DNA from: an uncultured Pseudomonadota bacterium
GTDB taxonomy: Bacteria; Pseudomonadota; Gammaproteobacteria; Burkholderiales; Burkholderiaceae_C
Assembly (NCBI GenBank): GCA_900320815.1
Contig: ONTY01000151.1
Span: 1-5,191 of the forward strand
Length of the DNA: 5,191 bases
Direction: 5' to 3'
Shown: positions 1 to 5,191 of the stretch, one piece after another
Position numbering within the stretch: position 1 is the first letter of the stretch
Layout of the letters: every line of letters starts with the position of its first letter
Position numbers and translations under genes: made by a program
The notes under the pieces: model-generated
Seen by the model: the letters and a program-made list of their open reading frames with translations, nothing else
What the model was told of the DNA's origin: nothing
Databases searched by the model: none

Positions 1-2
1 TA

Positions 3-16
3 TTTTGTATACAAAA
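3..16. repeat. 14-bp perfect palindrome, possible operator
   Basis: TTTTGTATACAAAA is a perfect inverted repeat just beyond the ffs terminator, in an A/T-rich patch that contrasts with the GC-rich surroundings. Its shape (TTGTATACAA core) resembles operators of dimeric regulators such as some GntR-family proteins. If it is an operator, it would more likely serve a gene to the left of the window than ffs or dnaX. Function is inferred from symmetry alone. Confidence 0.3.
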
Positions 17-35
17 CAGGAAGGGAGAAAAGAAG

Positions 36-52
36 AAAAAAAGGCGAGCCTT
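36..52 (-). terminator. Intrinsic terminator of the SRP RNA gene
   Basis: On the minus strand the 3' arm of the SRP RNA closing stem (AAGGCTCGCC, 52 to 43) is followed at once by seven T residues (42 to 36) and then a further pyrimidine-rich run. The 3' arm pairs with the RNA's own 5' end (137 to 128), so the closing helix of the RNA can also serve as the terminator stem. No separate terminator hairpin is visible. Confidence 0.6.
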
Positions 53-137
53 GACCCCGGCACTGGCTGCGGGAGTGAGGGCTGCTCGGTTCCCCGCCTG
101 ACCCGGTTGGCTCCTTTGCCATGCGGGAAGGCCCGCC
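43..137 (-). ncRNA. ffs: Signal recognition particle RNA (4.5S RNA, small bacterial type)
   Basis: This is the RNA component of the signal recognition particle. It binds Ffh and FtsY to target nascent membrane proteins to the translocon. Read on the minus strand, it carries the conserved domain IV core: GGTCAGG (103 to 97), a CGG/CCG stem closed by a GGAA tetraloop (93 to 90), then AGCAGCC (86 to 80). The ends pair: GGCGGGCCTT (137 to 128) with AAGGCTCGCC (52 to 43), 10 bp including one G-U. This gives about 95 nt, normal for the short Gram-negative form without an Alu domain. A TACAAT box lies upstream and a T-tract follows the 3' end. The gene diverges from dnaX, and an ffs-dnaX neighbourhood is familiar in proteobacteria. 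The exact 5' end may be off by a few bases. Confidence 0.92.
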
Positions 138-144
138 GCCGCTC

Positions 145-173
145 ATTGTAGCGGGCGCTCGCGGCTGCCATCG
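145..173 (-). promoter_or_regulatory. Probable ffs promoter
   Basis: On the minus strand TACAAT (150 to 145) matches the sigma-70 -10 consensus at five of six positions. It lies seven bases before the first paired base of the SRP RNA at 137, the expected distance to a transcription start. The bases between (GAGCGGC) are GC-rich, like the discriminators of stringently controlled stable-RNA promoters. At a 17-bp spacing the -35 hexamer is CGATGG (173 to 168), a poor match, so the -35 assignment is weak. Confidence 0.55.
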
Positions 174-189
174 GGCGGAGGGCGCCCCG

Positions 190-195
190 TAGAAT
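190..195 (+). promoter_or_regulatory. Possible dnaX -10 box giving a leaderless mRNA
   Basis: TAGAAT lies eight bases before the dnaX ATG and matches the -10 consensus at five of six positions. Transcription would start at about 202-204, at or next to the ATG, leaving no room for a Shine-Dalgarno sequence. None is visible in the eight bases between (GCGCCGCC). No convincing -35 box is seen at 16-18 bp spacing. The ffs -10 box is only about 40 bp away on the other strand, so the two divergent promoters would share one short region. Confidence 0.35.
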
Positions 196-203
196 GCGCC
201 GCC

Positions 204-1148
204 ATGTCATATCTGGTGCTGGCGCGCAAATATCGCCCAAGAAAATTTTCTGAAATGGTCGGGCAGGCTCACGTGGTGCAAGCCCTGGGCAACGCGCTGG
301 CGCAGCAGCGTCTGCACCACGCCTATCTGTTCACGGGCACGCGCGGCGTGGGCAAGACGACCATCTCGCGCATCCTTGCCAAATCCATCAACTGCACGGG
401 TGCAGATGGCACAGGTGGCATCACTGCCGAGCCGTGCGGGCAGTGCCCGGCGTGCCAGGACATTGACGCTGGCCGCTTTGTGGACTACACCGAGCTGGAC
501 GCTGCCAGCAACCGCAGCGTGGAGGAAGTGCAGCAACTCCTGGAGCAAGCCATCTACAAGCCGGTGCAGGGGCGCTTCAAAGTCTTCATGATTGACGGCT
601 CAGCCGCTGCCTGCAGTTCAACCTGCGCCCGATGGCGCCTGAGACGGTGCAGGAGCACCTGCAGCACGTGCTGGCACAGGAAGGCATTGAAGCCGATGCA
701 GCCGCGCTGCACCTGCTCTCGCGCGCGGCACGTGGCTCCATGCGCGATGCGCTCAGCCTCACCGACCAGGCGATTGCCTTTGGCGGCGGGCAGGTGCAGG
801 CGGCGCAGGTGCGCCAGATGCTCGGCAGCGTGGACAGCAGCACCACCTTTGCCCTCATTGAGGCGCTGGCCGCTGGCGACGGGCGCCGCACTGTGGAGTT
901 GTGCGACGCGCTGCGCAGCGCCGGGCAATCCGCTGCCAATACGCTCGAAGCGATGGCCGCCGTGCTCCAGCGCATGGCTGTGGAGCACGCCGCCCCCGGC
1001 ATGGGCAGCGCCGATGAGCCAGACGCTGCCGAAGTGCGGCGCCTCGCCGCCCTCATGCCCGCCGACGAAACGCAGCTGCTCTACAGCATCTGCATCCACG
1101 GGCGCGCTGAACTGGGGCTGGCGCCCGACGAATACGCCGGTCTGGTGA
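204..1148 (+). CDS. dnaX: DnaX N-terminal fragment (native residues 1-131, then out-of-frame tail)
   Basis: The first 131 codons are authentic DnaX: the conserved start MSYLVLARKYRP, a Walker A P-loop GTRGVGKT at residues 45-52, and a zinc module with Cys64, Cys78, Cys81 and Cys84. They continue through the DAASNRSVEEV segment to RFKVFMID at 124-131. After base 596 the frame is wrong, and the remaining roughly 183 residues to the stop at 1148 are an Arg/Ala/Ser/Pro-rich shadow of the true frame with no family resemblance. The start is fixed by homology, because there is no Shine-Dalgarno sequence. The product would have an ATP-binding loop but no Walker B, sensors or oligomerisation domain, so it is probably non-functional if the lesion is real. 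Confidence 0.7.
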   Translation: MSYLVLARKYRPRKFSEMVGQAHVVQALGNALAQQRLHHAYLFTGTRGVGKTTISRILAKSINCTGADGTGGITAEPCGQCPACQDIDAGRFVDYTELDAASNRSVEEVQQLLEQAIYKPVQGRFKVFMIDGSAAACSSTCARWRLRRCRSTCSTCWHRKALKPMQPRCTCSRARHVAPCAMRSASPTRRLPLAAGRCRRRRCARCSAAWTAAPPLPSLRRWPLATGAALWSCATRCAAPGNPLPIRSKRWPPCSSAWLWSTPPPAWAAPMSQTLPKCGASPPSCPPTKRSCSTASASTGALNWGWRPTNTPVW

Positions 1149-1930
1149 TGACGCTGCTGCGCCTGCTGCCCTTCAAGGCACCGCCGCGCCCACCCGCCCC
1201 AGTCACCGCAGCCCCCCCTCCGGCGCCACCGCCTGCACCTGTTGCACCCACCGCTGCGCCGCAAACGCCACCTCTCCCCGCTCCGCCAGCACCACCTGCC
1301 CCTCCGGCAAACGCTGCTCCGACAGCCGATGGCGGCGATGCCTATGAAGCGCCGCCGCTGGATGCGTACACCGAGGAATACGCCAGCGCCGCTCCAGCCG
1401 CAGAGCCAGCGCCCCCTCCTGCTCCGCCCGCGCCACAAACCCTACCACCTGTATTGATGCCGCCCGCGTCAGAAGCAGCAATTGCCATCAATACCCAGGA
1501 AGCACAAGACAACGCTGACTTCTGGTGCCAGCTCGCCGAGCGACTTGTCGCCGCCGACGCCGTTAGCGGCTTTGCACGCGCACTCGCCCTACAAGCGCAA
1601 CTGGTGCAGCGCAGCGAAGGGCACTGGACGCTGCACTGCGCAGTCAGCACTCTGACGGGCAACGCTGCAGCGTGCGAAAAACTGCAGGCTGCACTTGCGG
1701 CTGCCGGGCACACCGTGCGGCTAGAAGTGCGCGCCGCCCCTGCGCCCGATACCCCCACTGCACGTCGCAAAACGCACGACGCCAAACTGCTGGGCGACGC
1801 CCGCGCCCTGCTGCTCGCTGACCCCTTCGTGCAGCAGATCAGCGGCGAGTTTGGCGCACGCCTGATTGAAGAAACCCTCAAGGCCGAAGAAATCGCCCCA
1901 AGCAATCCCAACACGCCCAAAACACAATAA
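632..1930 (+). CDS. dnaX: DnaX C-terminal fragment (sensor 2 to tau C-terminus)
   Basis: This frame carries the rest of DnaX. The family sequence really resumes at 599 (LSRCLQFNLRP), but the first ATG in this frame is at 632 and has no Shine-Dalgarno sequence before it. Visible parts, numbered from 632, are sensor 2 in [13 protein letters not shown] (35-47), the helical domain III to about 182, and a very Pro/Ala-rich linker (about 183-283). A globular tau-type C-terminal domain (about 294-415) ends in [18 protein letters not shown] (393-410), similar to the conserved tail of Burkholderiales DnaX. This tail normally contacts the polymerase alpha subunit. Added to the N-terminal part and the missing block, the gene would encode about 614 residues, a usual tau length for this group. 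The fragment lacks all nucleotide-binding residues. Confidence 0.72.
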   Translation: MAPETVQEHLQHVLAQEGIEADAAALHLLSRAARGSMRDALSLTDQAIAFGGGQVQAAQVRQMLGSVDSSTTFALIEALAAGDGRRTVELCDALRSAGQSAANTLEAMAAVLQRMAVEHAAPGMGSADEPDAAEVRRLAALMPADETQLLYSICIHGRAELGLAPDEYAGLVMTLLRLLPFKAPPRPPAPVTAAPPPAPPPAPVAPTAAPQTPPLPAPPAPPAPPANAAPTADGGDAYEAPPLDAYTEEYASAAPAAEPAPPPAPPAPQTLPPVLMPPASEAAIAINTQEAQDNADFWCQLAERLVAADAVSGFARALALQAQLVQRSEGHWTLHCAVSTLTGNAAACEKLQAALAAAGHTVRLEVRAAPAPDTPTARRKTHDAKLLGDARALLLADPFVQQISGEFGARLIEETLKAEEIAPSNPNTPKTQ

Positions 1931-1989
1931 CTCTGAAAAATGCCGCCGCGCGTTTTTCCTTTTCCTATTTTCTTTCCCACTCATCACAC

Positions 1990-1994
1990 AGGAG
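1990..1994 (+). promoter_or_regulatory. Shine-Dalgarno site of ybaB
   Basis: AGGAG ends ten bases before the ATG at 2005. It decides among several clustered start codons: TTG at 1996 is too close, while the ATGs at 2008 and 2014 are farther than usual. It is the clearest ribosome binding site in the window. Confidence 0.6.
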
Positions 1995-2004
1995 TTTGAA
2001 CATC

Positions 2005-2367
2005 ATGATGAACATGAACAAAGGCCAGCTTGCTGGCTTGATGAAACAGGCGCAAGCCATGCTGGAAAAACAGCAAAAACAAATGGAAAAAGCCAACGCC
2101 GAACTGGAAGCCATTGAAGTGGAAGGCGAATCCGGCGCCGGCCTGGTCAAAGTGCTGATGAACGCCAAGCACGACGTCAAGCGCGTGAGCATTGACCCCA
2201 GCCTACTTGCCGAGGACAAAGACATGCTCGAAGACCTGGTAGCCGCCGCCTTCAACGCTGCCGTGCGCAAAGCCGAAGAAATCACCGCTGAAAAAATGAG
2301 TTCTCTGATGCCCGCTGGTTTTCCCGGCATGCCTGGCCTGCCCGGCGGTCTGAAATTCCCCTTCTAA
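2005..2367 (+). CDS. ybaB: YbaB/EbfC family nucleoid-associated protein
   Basis: This is a small DNA-binding protein of the YbaB/EbfC family, a dimer thought to help organise the nucleoid. Family members are usually encoded between dnaX and recR, exactly as here. The product is 120 residues. The N-terminal helix (about 6-38, [15 protein letters not shown] and following) is Lys/Gln/Glu-rich and coiled-coil-like. It is followed by the family core with [12 protein letters not shown] (39-50), [13 protein letters not shown] (56-68) and a C-terminal helix with [17 protein letters not shown] (76-92). The tail is Gly/Pro-rich and ends in GGLKFPF, as in many betaproteobacterial homologues. The start is set by the AGGAG site. 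The gene begins 74 nt after the dnaX stop and ends 18 nt before recR, so co-transcription with recR is likely. The T/C-rich spacer before it has no clear terminator, so read-through from dnaX is also possible. Confidence 0.93.
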   Translation: MMNMNKGQLAGLMKQAQAMLEKQQKQMEKANAELEAIEVEGESGAGLVKVLMNAKHDVKRVSIDPSLLAEDKDMLEDLVAAAFNAAVRKAEEITAEKMSSLMPAGFPGMPGLPGGLKFPF

Positions 2368-2385
2368 ATACAAAAAGCGCCCGCC

Positions 2386-2976
2386 ATGCGCGCCGCCCCC
2401 AGCCTTGACGCCTTGGTACACGCCCTGCAGCGGCTGCCCGGCGTCGGCCCGCGCTCTGCGCAGCGCATGGCCTACCACCTGCTGCAGCACGACAGGGAAG
2501 GCGCGCAACTCCTCTCTGCGGCGCTGACCGCTGCCGTGCAGCGCATGGGGCACTGCCGGCTGTGCCACACCTTCACCGAAGGCGAGATTTGCCCTGTCTG
2601 CGCCGACCCCACGCGCGACGCCACGCGGCTGGCCGTCGTCGAAACCCCCGCCGACCAGGCTGCCCTCGAACGCAGCGGCGCCTTCCACGGGCGCTACTTC
2701 GTGCTCATGGGGCGCATTAGCCCGCTGGACGGCATCGGCGCCGCCGACATTGGCGCCGCTGAACTCATGCAGCGCGCCAGCGACGGCGTAGTGCGCGAAG
2801 TCATCCTCGCCACCAACTTCACCGCCGAAGGTGAAGCCACCGCCCACCTACTTGGCGAGGCGCTGCGCAGCCGCGGCCTTGCCGTCACCCGTCTGGCGCG
2901 CGGCGTGCCCGCCGGCAGCGAACTGGAATACGTGGACTTGGGCACCATCGCCCACGCCCTCGCTGCGCGGCGGTGA
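2386..2976 (+). CDS. recR: Recombination mediator protein RecR
   Basis: RecR acts with RecF and RecO to load RecA onto SSB-coated gapped DNA in the RecFOR repair pathway. The product has 196 residues, close to E. coli RecR (201). In order, it has a helix-hairpin-helix at about 17-33 ([17 protein letters not shown]), a four-cysteine zinc finger (Cys57, Cys60, Cys69, Cys72), a Toprim domain from about 79 with VVETPAD (84-90), and the C-terminal conserved segment [20 protein letters not shown] (173-192). All expected elements are present, so the gene looks intact. The ATG at 2386 fits the family length, but no good Shine-Dalgarno sequence precedes it (GCGCCCGCC). Translation may be coupled to ybaB, whose stop lies 18 nt upstream. 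Confidence 0.95.
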   Translation: MRAAPSLDALVHALQRLPGVGPRSAQRMAYHLLQHDREGAQLLSAALTAAVQRMGHCRLCHTFTEGEICPVCADPTRDATRLAVVETPADQAALERSGAFHGRYFVLMGRISPLDGIGAADIGAAELMQRASDGVVREVILATNFTAEGEATAHLLGEALRSRGLAVTRLARGVPAGSELEYVDLGTIAHALAARR

Positions 2977-3001
2977 CAATAGGGTATACATAGCATTTCC
3001 G

Positions 3002-3236
3002 GCACGATATGCCGGCAAACAATCATTTTCAATGGGAGTATAAAAATATCCTGACCTATCTCCAGCCGCTGAAAAAGCAAGGCGCCGACGCCAGCGCCAC
3101 CACCCCCAAGGCAACACCGCTGCTCTGGCCATCGCCACGAAGCGGACTTCGGGAAAAGGGGAGTATTTTTGACGTCAACAGCGGATGGACAGAACCGTGG
3201 TGCTTTGGGTATATGCTGCTTGCCGGCATATTGTGC
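3002..3236. repeat. 20-bp imperfect inverted repeat bounding a 235-bp intergenic segment
   Basis: The left arm 3002-3021 and the right arm 3217-3236 are reverse complements at 18 of 20 positions, the mismatches being at positions 5 and 18 of the arm. Each arm contains the palindrome TGCCGGCA (3010-3017 and 3221-3228). The segment fills most of the convergent gap between recR and the next minus-strand gene (2977-3282). I see no convincing protein or RNA gene inside it: open frames there lack ribosome binding sites and recognisable motifs. The layout resembles a small non-autonomous element (MITE-like) or a dispersed intergenic repeat. No clear target-site duplication flanks the arms, so the mobile-element reading is only inference. 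Confidence 0.45.
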
Positions 3237-3252
3237 AGTCAATGCCGTGCAA
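3220..3252. other. Stem-loop between converging genes
   Basis: TTGCCGGCAT (3220-3229) pairs with 3242-3252 in a 10-bp stem with one bulged T (3248) and a 12-nt loop. It lies about 30 nt beyond the stop of the minus-strand gene ending at 3283. It could slow transcription or protect the 3' end of that mRNA. No T-tract follows on either strand, so it is not a standard intrinsic terminator. A smaller hairpin, CCGGC/GCCGG (2999-3003 and 3011-3015), follows recR and also lacks a T-tract. Confidence 0.35.
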
Positions 3253-3282
3253 ATATCTTGGGTATCGGTACAGGCACCATGC

Positions 3283-3753
3283 TCAATGCCCGCCTTGAGT
3301 GCCAAGCTCCGCCATGCGCCGGCGCACAATGCTGGCGGCTTTATAGCGGCAGCGGTGTACCACATAAATCTGCGCATCGGCGTCCAGGCGCGCCAAGGGT
3401 AAACCGTACGGTTTTGCGTCTGGAATATGCAGGCGCACGCAGTTTTTCTGCGCCCATTTTTCCGGCGCACGCAGGCAGGCAACGGCTTCGTGCAATTGGC
3501 GCAGTTTCAGCCGTGCTTCACACAAGTTCCAATACGACTCGCTATCCAGCGCCTCCATTACCAGCAATTGCCCTCTGGGAGTGACGGCGCGGAAAATCAT
3601 TTTCCCATCAGACGATGGCCAAGATTCGTGGCGGGAAAGCTGCACAAACTCCTCATGCGAAAGCACCACCGGCACGCCGCCATACGCGGGCTTGAAGCGC
3701 CAATGGTGCCAGTGCCTCCATGCGTGCCACCAGAGAACACGGTAAAACTTCAT
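3283..3753 (-). CDS. Hypothetical protein with Trp/His-rich N-terminus, downstream of accA
   Basis: I do not recognise this protein. From the ATG at 3753 it has 156 residues. Its first 20 residues hold five Trp (8, 9, 12, 15, 18) and four His (10, 14, 16, 17), with the Trp residues spaced every three from 9 to 18. The middle (about 25-75) looks like a small beta-rich fold (GGVPVVL, GKMIFRAVTPRGQLLVMEAL). A helical segment follows (about 76-100), and the C-terminus is basic (CRYKAASIVRRRMAEL, 135-150). No signal peptide, membrane segment or nuclease motif is evident. The frame is open further upstream to a GTG at 3831, which would overlap the accA end by 41 nt. Neither start has a good Shine-Dalgarno sequence. 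The ATG is preferred because the extra 26 residues are low-complexity Pro/Gln/Lys. The gene begins 37 nt after the accA stop and is probably co-transcribed with it. Confidence 0.6.
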   Translation of the reverse strand: MKFYRVLWWHAWRHWHHWRFKPAYGGVPVVLSHEEFVQLSRHESWPSSDGKMIFRAVTPRGQLLVMEALDSESYWNLCEARLKLRQLHEAVACLRAPEKWAQKNCVRLHIPDAKPYGLPLARLDADAQIYVVHRCRYKAASIVRRRMAELGTQGGH

Positions 3754-3790
3754 GGCAAAAGGCTTGCAGAGCGGGTTTTGAAGCGATTTT

Positions 3791-4801
3791 CTAGGCTGCT
3801 GGGGCGGCTGCGGCGTTTTCTTCAGGGACACCGCCCTGCTGCTCTTGCTGAAAACGCCCGTAGCTCATCAGGCGCTGGAAGCGACGCTCGAGCAGCGCGT
3901 CGGTGTCAAGGGCTGAAAGCTGCTCGAGCGCAGCGGCAAGCTGCTCACTCAGCGCGGCAGCGGTGGCGGGCAAGTCGCGCTGCGCGCCACCATCGGGTTC
4001 GGGAATGATGGCGTCGACGATGCCAAGGTCTTTGAGGCGCGCGGCGGTAATGCCCAGCGCCTCGGCGGCGTCTTGCGCCCTCTCGCTGGTTTTCCAGAGG
4101 ATGGAGGCGCAGCCTTCGGGGCTGATGACGGAGTAAATGGAGTGCTGGAGCATGAGAGTGTGGTCAGCTACGGCGATGGCCAGCGCGCCGCCGCTGCCGC
4201 CTTCACCAATGATGGTGCTGATGATGGGGCAACGCAGACGCGCCATCTCGTAGATGTTGCGGCCAATGGCCTCGGACTGGCCGCGCTCTTCGGCGTCGAT
4301 GCCCGGGTAGGCGCCTGGGGTGTCGATGAAAGTGAAGACGGGCAGCGCAAATTTTTCCGCCAGCCGCATCAGCCGCAGCGCCTTGCGATAGCCCTCGGGG
4401 CGAGGCATGCCGAAGTTGCGTGCGGTGCGCTCGCGCGTGTCGCGTCCCTTCTGGTGCCCGATGAGCATGCACGGCTGCCCGCGAAAGCGGGCCAGGCCGC
4501 CGACGATGCTTTGGTCGTCGGCAAAGCAGCGGTCGCCATGCAGTTCCTGAAAATCGGTGAAGCACTCGCGCACATAGTCCAGGGTGTAGGGGCGCTCTGG
4601 ATGGCGCGCAATTTTTGTGATTTGCCAGGGCGTGAGCTGGGTGTAGATGTCGTGCAGCAACTGCTGGTTTTTGCGCTCAAGCAGGGCGATTTCTTCGCCA
4701 ATATCGACGGCGTTTTCGCTTTGCACGCGGCGCAGCTCTTCAATGCGCTCTTCCAGCGCGGCGATGGGCTGCTCAAAATCAAGATAAATGCGTTTGGTCA
4801 C
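3791..4801 (-). CDS. accA: Acetyl-CoA carboxylase carboxyltransferase subunit alpha
   Basis: AccA with AccD forms the carboxyltransferase that moves the carboxyl group from carboxybiotin on AccB to acetyl-CoA, giving malonyl-CoA for fatty acid synthesis in the cytoplasm. From GTG at 4801 the product has 336 residues, slightly longer than E. coli AccA (319) because of an Ala/Glu-rich tail. It starts [12 protein letters not shown] as the family does and has an N-terminal coiled-coil-like helix (about 12-52). The crotonase-like core shows GHQKGRDT (115-122), DTPGAYPG (160-167), [10 protein letters not shown] (199-208) and [10 protein letters not shown] (227-236). A longer frame opens at 4888, but its extra residues do not fit the family and would overlap the upstream gene. 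A weak GGAA lies nine bases before the GTG. The zinc finger of the enzyme is on AccD, so its absence here is normal. Confidence 0.94.
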   Translation of the reverse strand: MTKRIYLDFEQPIAALEERIEELRRVQSENAVDIGEEIALLERKNQQLLHDIYTQLTPWQITKIARHPERPYTLDYVRECFTDFQELHGDRCFADDQSIVGGLARFRGQPCMLIGHQKGRDTRERTARNFGMPRPEGYRKALRLMRLAEKFALPVFTFIDTPGAYPGIDAEERGQSEAIGRNIYEMARLRCPIISTIIGEGGSGGALAIAVADHTLMLQHSIYSVISPEGCASILWKTSERAQDAAEALGITAARLKDLGIVDAIIPEPDGGAQRDLPATAAALSEQLAAALEQLSALDTDALLERRFQRLMSYGRFQQEQQGGVPEENAAAAPAA

Positions 4802-4826
4802 GGGAATGGGTTCCAGATAAAATAGC

Positions 4827-5191
4827 TCAGGTGTTTGGGAGGTTTTTTGCAAACTCGCCAAGCGATGGGGTTTTCCAGGCATCGCCAACCAGGCGATAGA
4901 GAACTTGCGTATCGGTCAAGGACATAATGCGCTGCGTCATGGACGATGATGCCGCACCAAAACGCTCATGCAAGGCACCAAGCACCAGTTGTTGTGCCAT
5001 TTTCATTTCGCCAAGCATTTGGCCTTCGGCGCGCCCTTGCTGAATACCTTCGGCGCGCCCTTGCTGAATACCTTCGGCGCGGCCTTGCTGACGGCCTTCG
5101 GCGCGCCCTTCCTGACGGCCTTGCTGACGGCCTTCGGCGCGCCCTTTCTGAATACCTTCGGCGCGGCCTTGCTGACGGCCTTCGGCGCGGC
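4827..5191 (-). CDS. C-terminal part of an Rpn/PD-(D/E)XK nuclease-family protein with Arg-Ala-Glu-Gly repeats (5' end outside window)
   Basis: This is an open frame entering from the right edge, with 120 residues visible and a stop at 4827-4829. The first 56 visible residues are 14 tetrapeptides of the pattern RAEG alternating with RQQG, IQQG, IQKG or RQEG. After them comes a helical tail, [20 protein letters not shown] (58-77), ending [12 protein letters not shown]. Such Glu-Gly-rich repeats followed by a short helical tail of this type (DUF4351-like) are common at the end of Rpn/YhgA-like proteins, which carry an N-terminal PD-(D/E)XK nuclease domain and are linked to recombination or transposase-like activity. 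The catalytic domain is not in the window, so the assignment rests on the repeat and tail. The gene ends 25 nt before accA on the same strand, and an accA promoter may lie inside it. Confidence 0.65.
   Translation of the reverse strand, partial: RAEGRQQGRAEGIQKGRAEGRQQGRQEGRAEGRQQGRAEGIQQGRAEGIQQGRAEGQMLGEMKMAQQLVLGALHERFGAASSSMTQRIMSLTDTQVLYRLVGDAWKTPSLGEFAKNLPNT
5021..5191 (-). repeat. 24-bp coding tandem repeat (VNTR-like)
   Basis: On the plus strand CCTTCGGCG recurs at 5023, 5047, 5071, 5095, 5131, 5155 and 5179, with spacings of 24, 24, 24, 36, 24 and 24. The 36-bp interval contains one extra 12-bp half unit. All spacings are multiples of 12, so copy-number changes keep the frame of the minus-strand protein and alter only the number of four-residue units. 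Two unit types alternate irregularly, ending in CTGAATA or CTGACGG, which encode the IQ and RQ versions. The array runs off the window edge. There are no unique spacers, so it is not a CRISPR array. Confidence 0.88.

Larger units (their letters stand above)
204..1930 (+). pseudogene. dnaX: dnaX, DNA polymerase III gamma/tau subunit gene, interrupted by an internal deletion and frameshift
   Basis: DnaX is the ATPase of the clamp loader. It opens and loads the beta clamp, and its tau form tethers the polymerase core and the DnaB helicase. The two reading frames together give a recognisable DnaX from the canonical MSYLVLARKYRP start to a tau-type C-terminus. The frame changes at 597-598: GAC (594-596) ends the sequence RFKVFMID, and CTC (599-601) resumes [12 protein letters not shown] in the +2 frame. 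In other DnaX proteins about 40 residues lie between these points, including Walker B (DEVH), the LEEPP segment and sensor 1 (ATTDPQK). Only two bases are present here, so 118 nt appear to be missing. Neither fragment alone, nor a fusion of both, would be a working ATPase. The alternative is an assembly or sequencing error in an intact gene. No A6G slippage site of the E. coli gamma/tau kind is seen. Confidence 0.8.

Noticed and set aside
591..640. Programmed frameshift in dnaX (gamma/tau type)
   Set aside because: There is no A-rich slippery heptamer or stimulatory hairpin at the joint. The frame change coincides with loss of essential motifs, so slippage would not restore a working protein.
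554..1438. Long minus-strand open frames opposite dnaX
   Set aside because: These are mirror frames of a GC-rich coding region, Arg/Gly-rich and without recognisable domains.
1931..1980. Terminator after dnaX (GCGCG followed by TTTTT)
   Set aside because: No stable stem forms before the T-run. The stretch is simply T/C-rich.
3169..3178. Palindrome TTGACGTCAA, possible operator or -35 box
   Set aside because: At 10 bp it is short, and no -10 box lies at a suitable distance on either strand.
3401..3414. Palindrome AAACCGTACGGTTT
   Set aside because: It lies inside the coding frame of the minus-strand gene, where it encodes ordinary residues around KPYG, so chance is a sufficient explanation.
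3009..3584. Plus-strand open frame across the recR-accA gap
   Set aside because: It has no ribosome binding site and no family resemblance. Most of it is antisense to the minus-strand gene at 3283-3753.
5021..5191. CRISPR-like array
   Set aside because: The units are contiguous tandem copies without unique spacers and are translated in one frame.

Overview
The window looks like chromosomal DNA of a betaproteobacterium, most likely order Burkholderiales and probably near Comamonadaceae. That placement rests on GC-rich codon use, on the DnaX, YbaB, RecR and AccA sequences as I remember those families, and on the gene order dnaX-ybaB-recR. No database search was possible.

Left part (1-2976). 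On the minus strand, about 137 to 43, lies a small SRP RNA (4.5S RNA, ffs) with the conserved domain IV core, its own TACAAT -10 box and a T-tract terminator. It diverges from a plus-strand replication and repair cluster: dnaX (clamp-loader gamma/tau), ybaB (nucleoid-associated protein) and recR (recombination mediator). dnaX is broken. The reading frame shifts at about 597, and the residues expected there (Walker B through sensor 1, about 40 codons) are absent, so 118 nt appear to be missing. Because dnaX is normally essential, this is either a sequence or assembly error or a real lesion backed up by another copy.

Middle (2977-3282). This convergent gap of about 306 nt has no convincing gene. 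It holds a 20-bp imperfect inverted repeat (18/20 matches) whose arms lie 195 bp apart, plus two hairpins. It could be a small non-autonomous element or a dispersed intergenic repeat.

Right part (3283-5191), all on the minus strand. In transcription order these are the 3' end of an Rpn/PD-(D/E)XK-type nuclease-family gene with a 24-bp coding tandem repeat running off the window edge, then accA (acetyl-CoA carboxylase carboxyltransferase alpha) starting at GTG 25 nt later, then an unrecognised 156-residue protein with a Trp/His-rich N-terminus.

Most genes are housekeeping genes. I found no convincing new multi-gene system. The points most worth checking are the dnaX lesion, the inverted-repeat segment, the unknown gene after accA and the coding repeat at the right edge.
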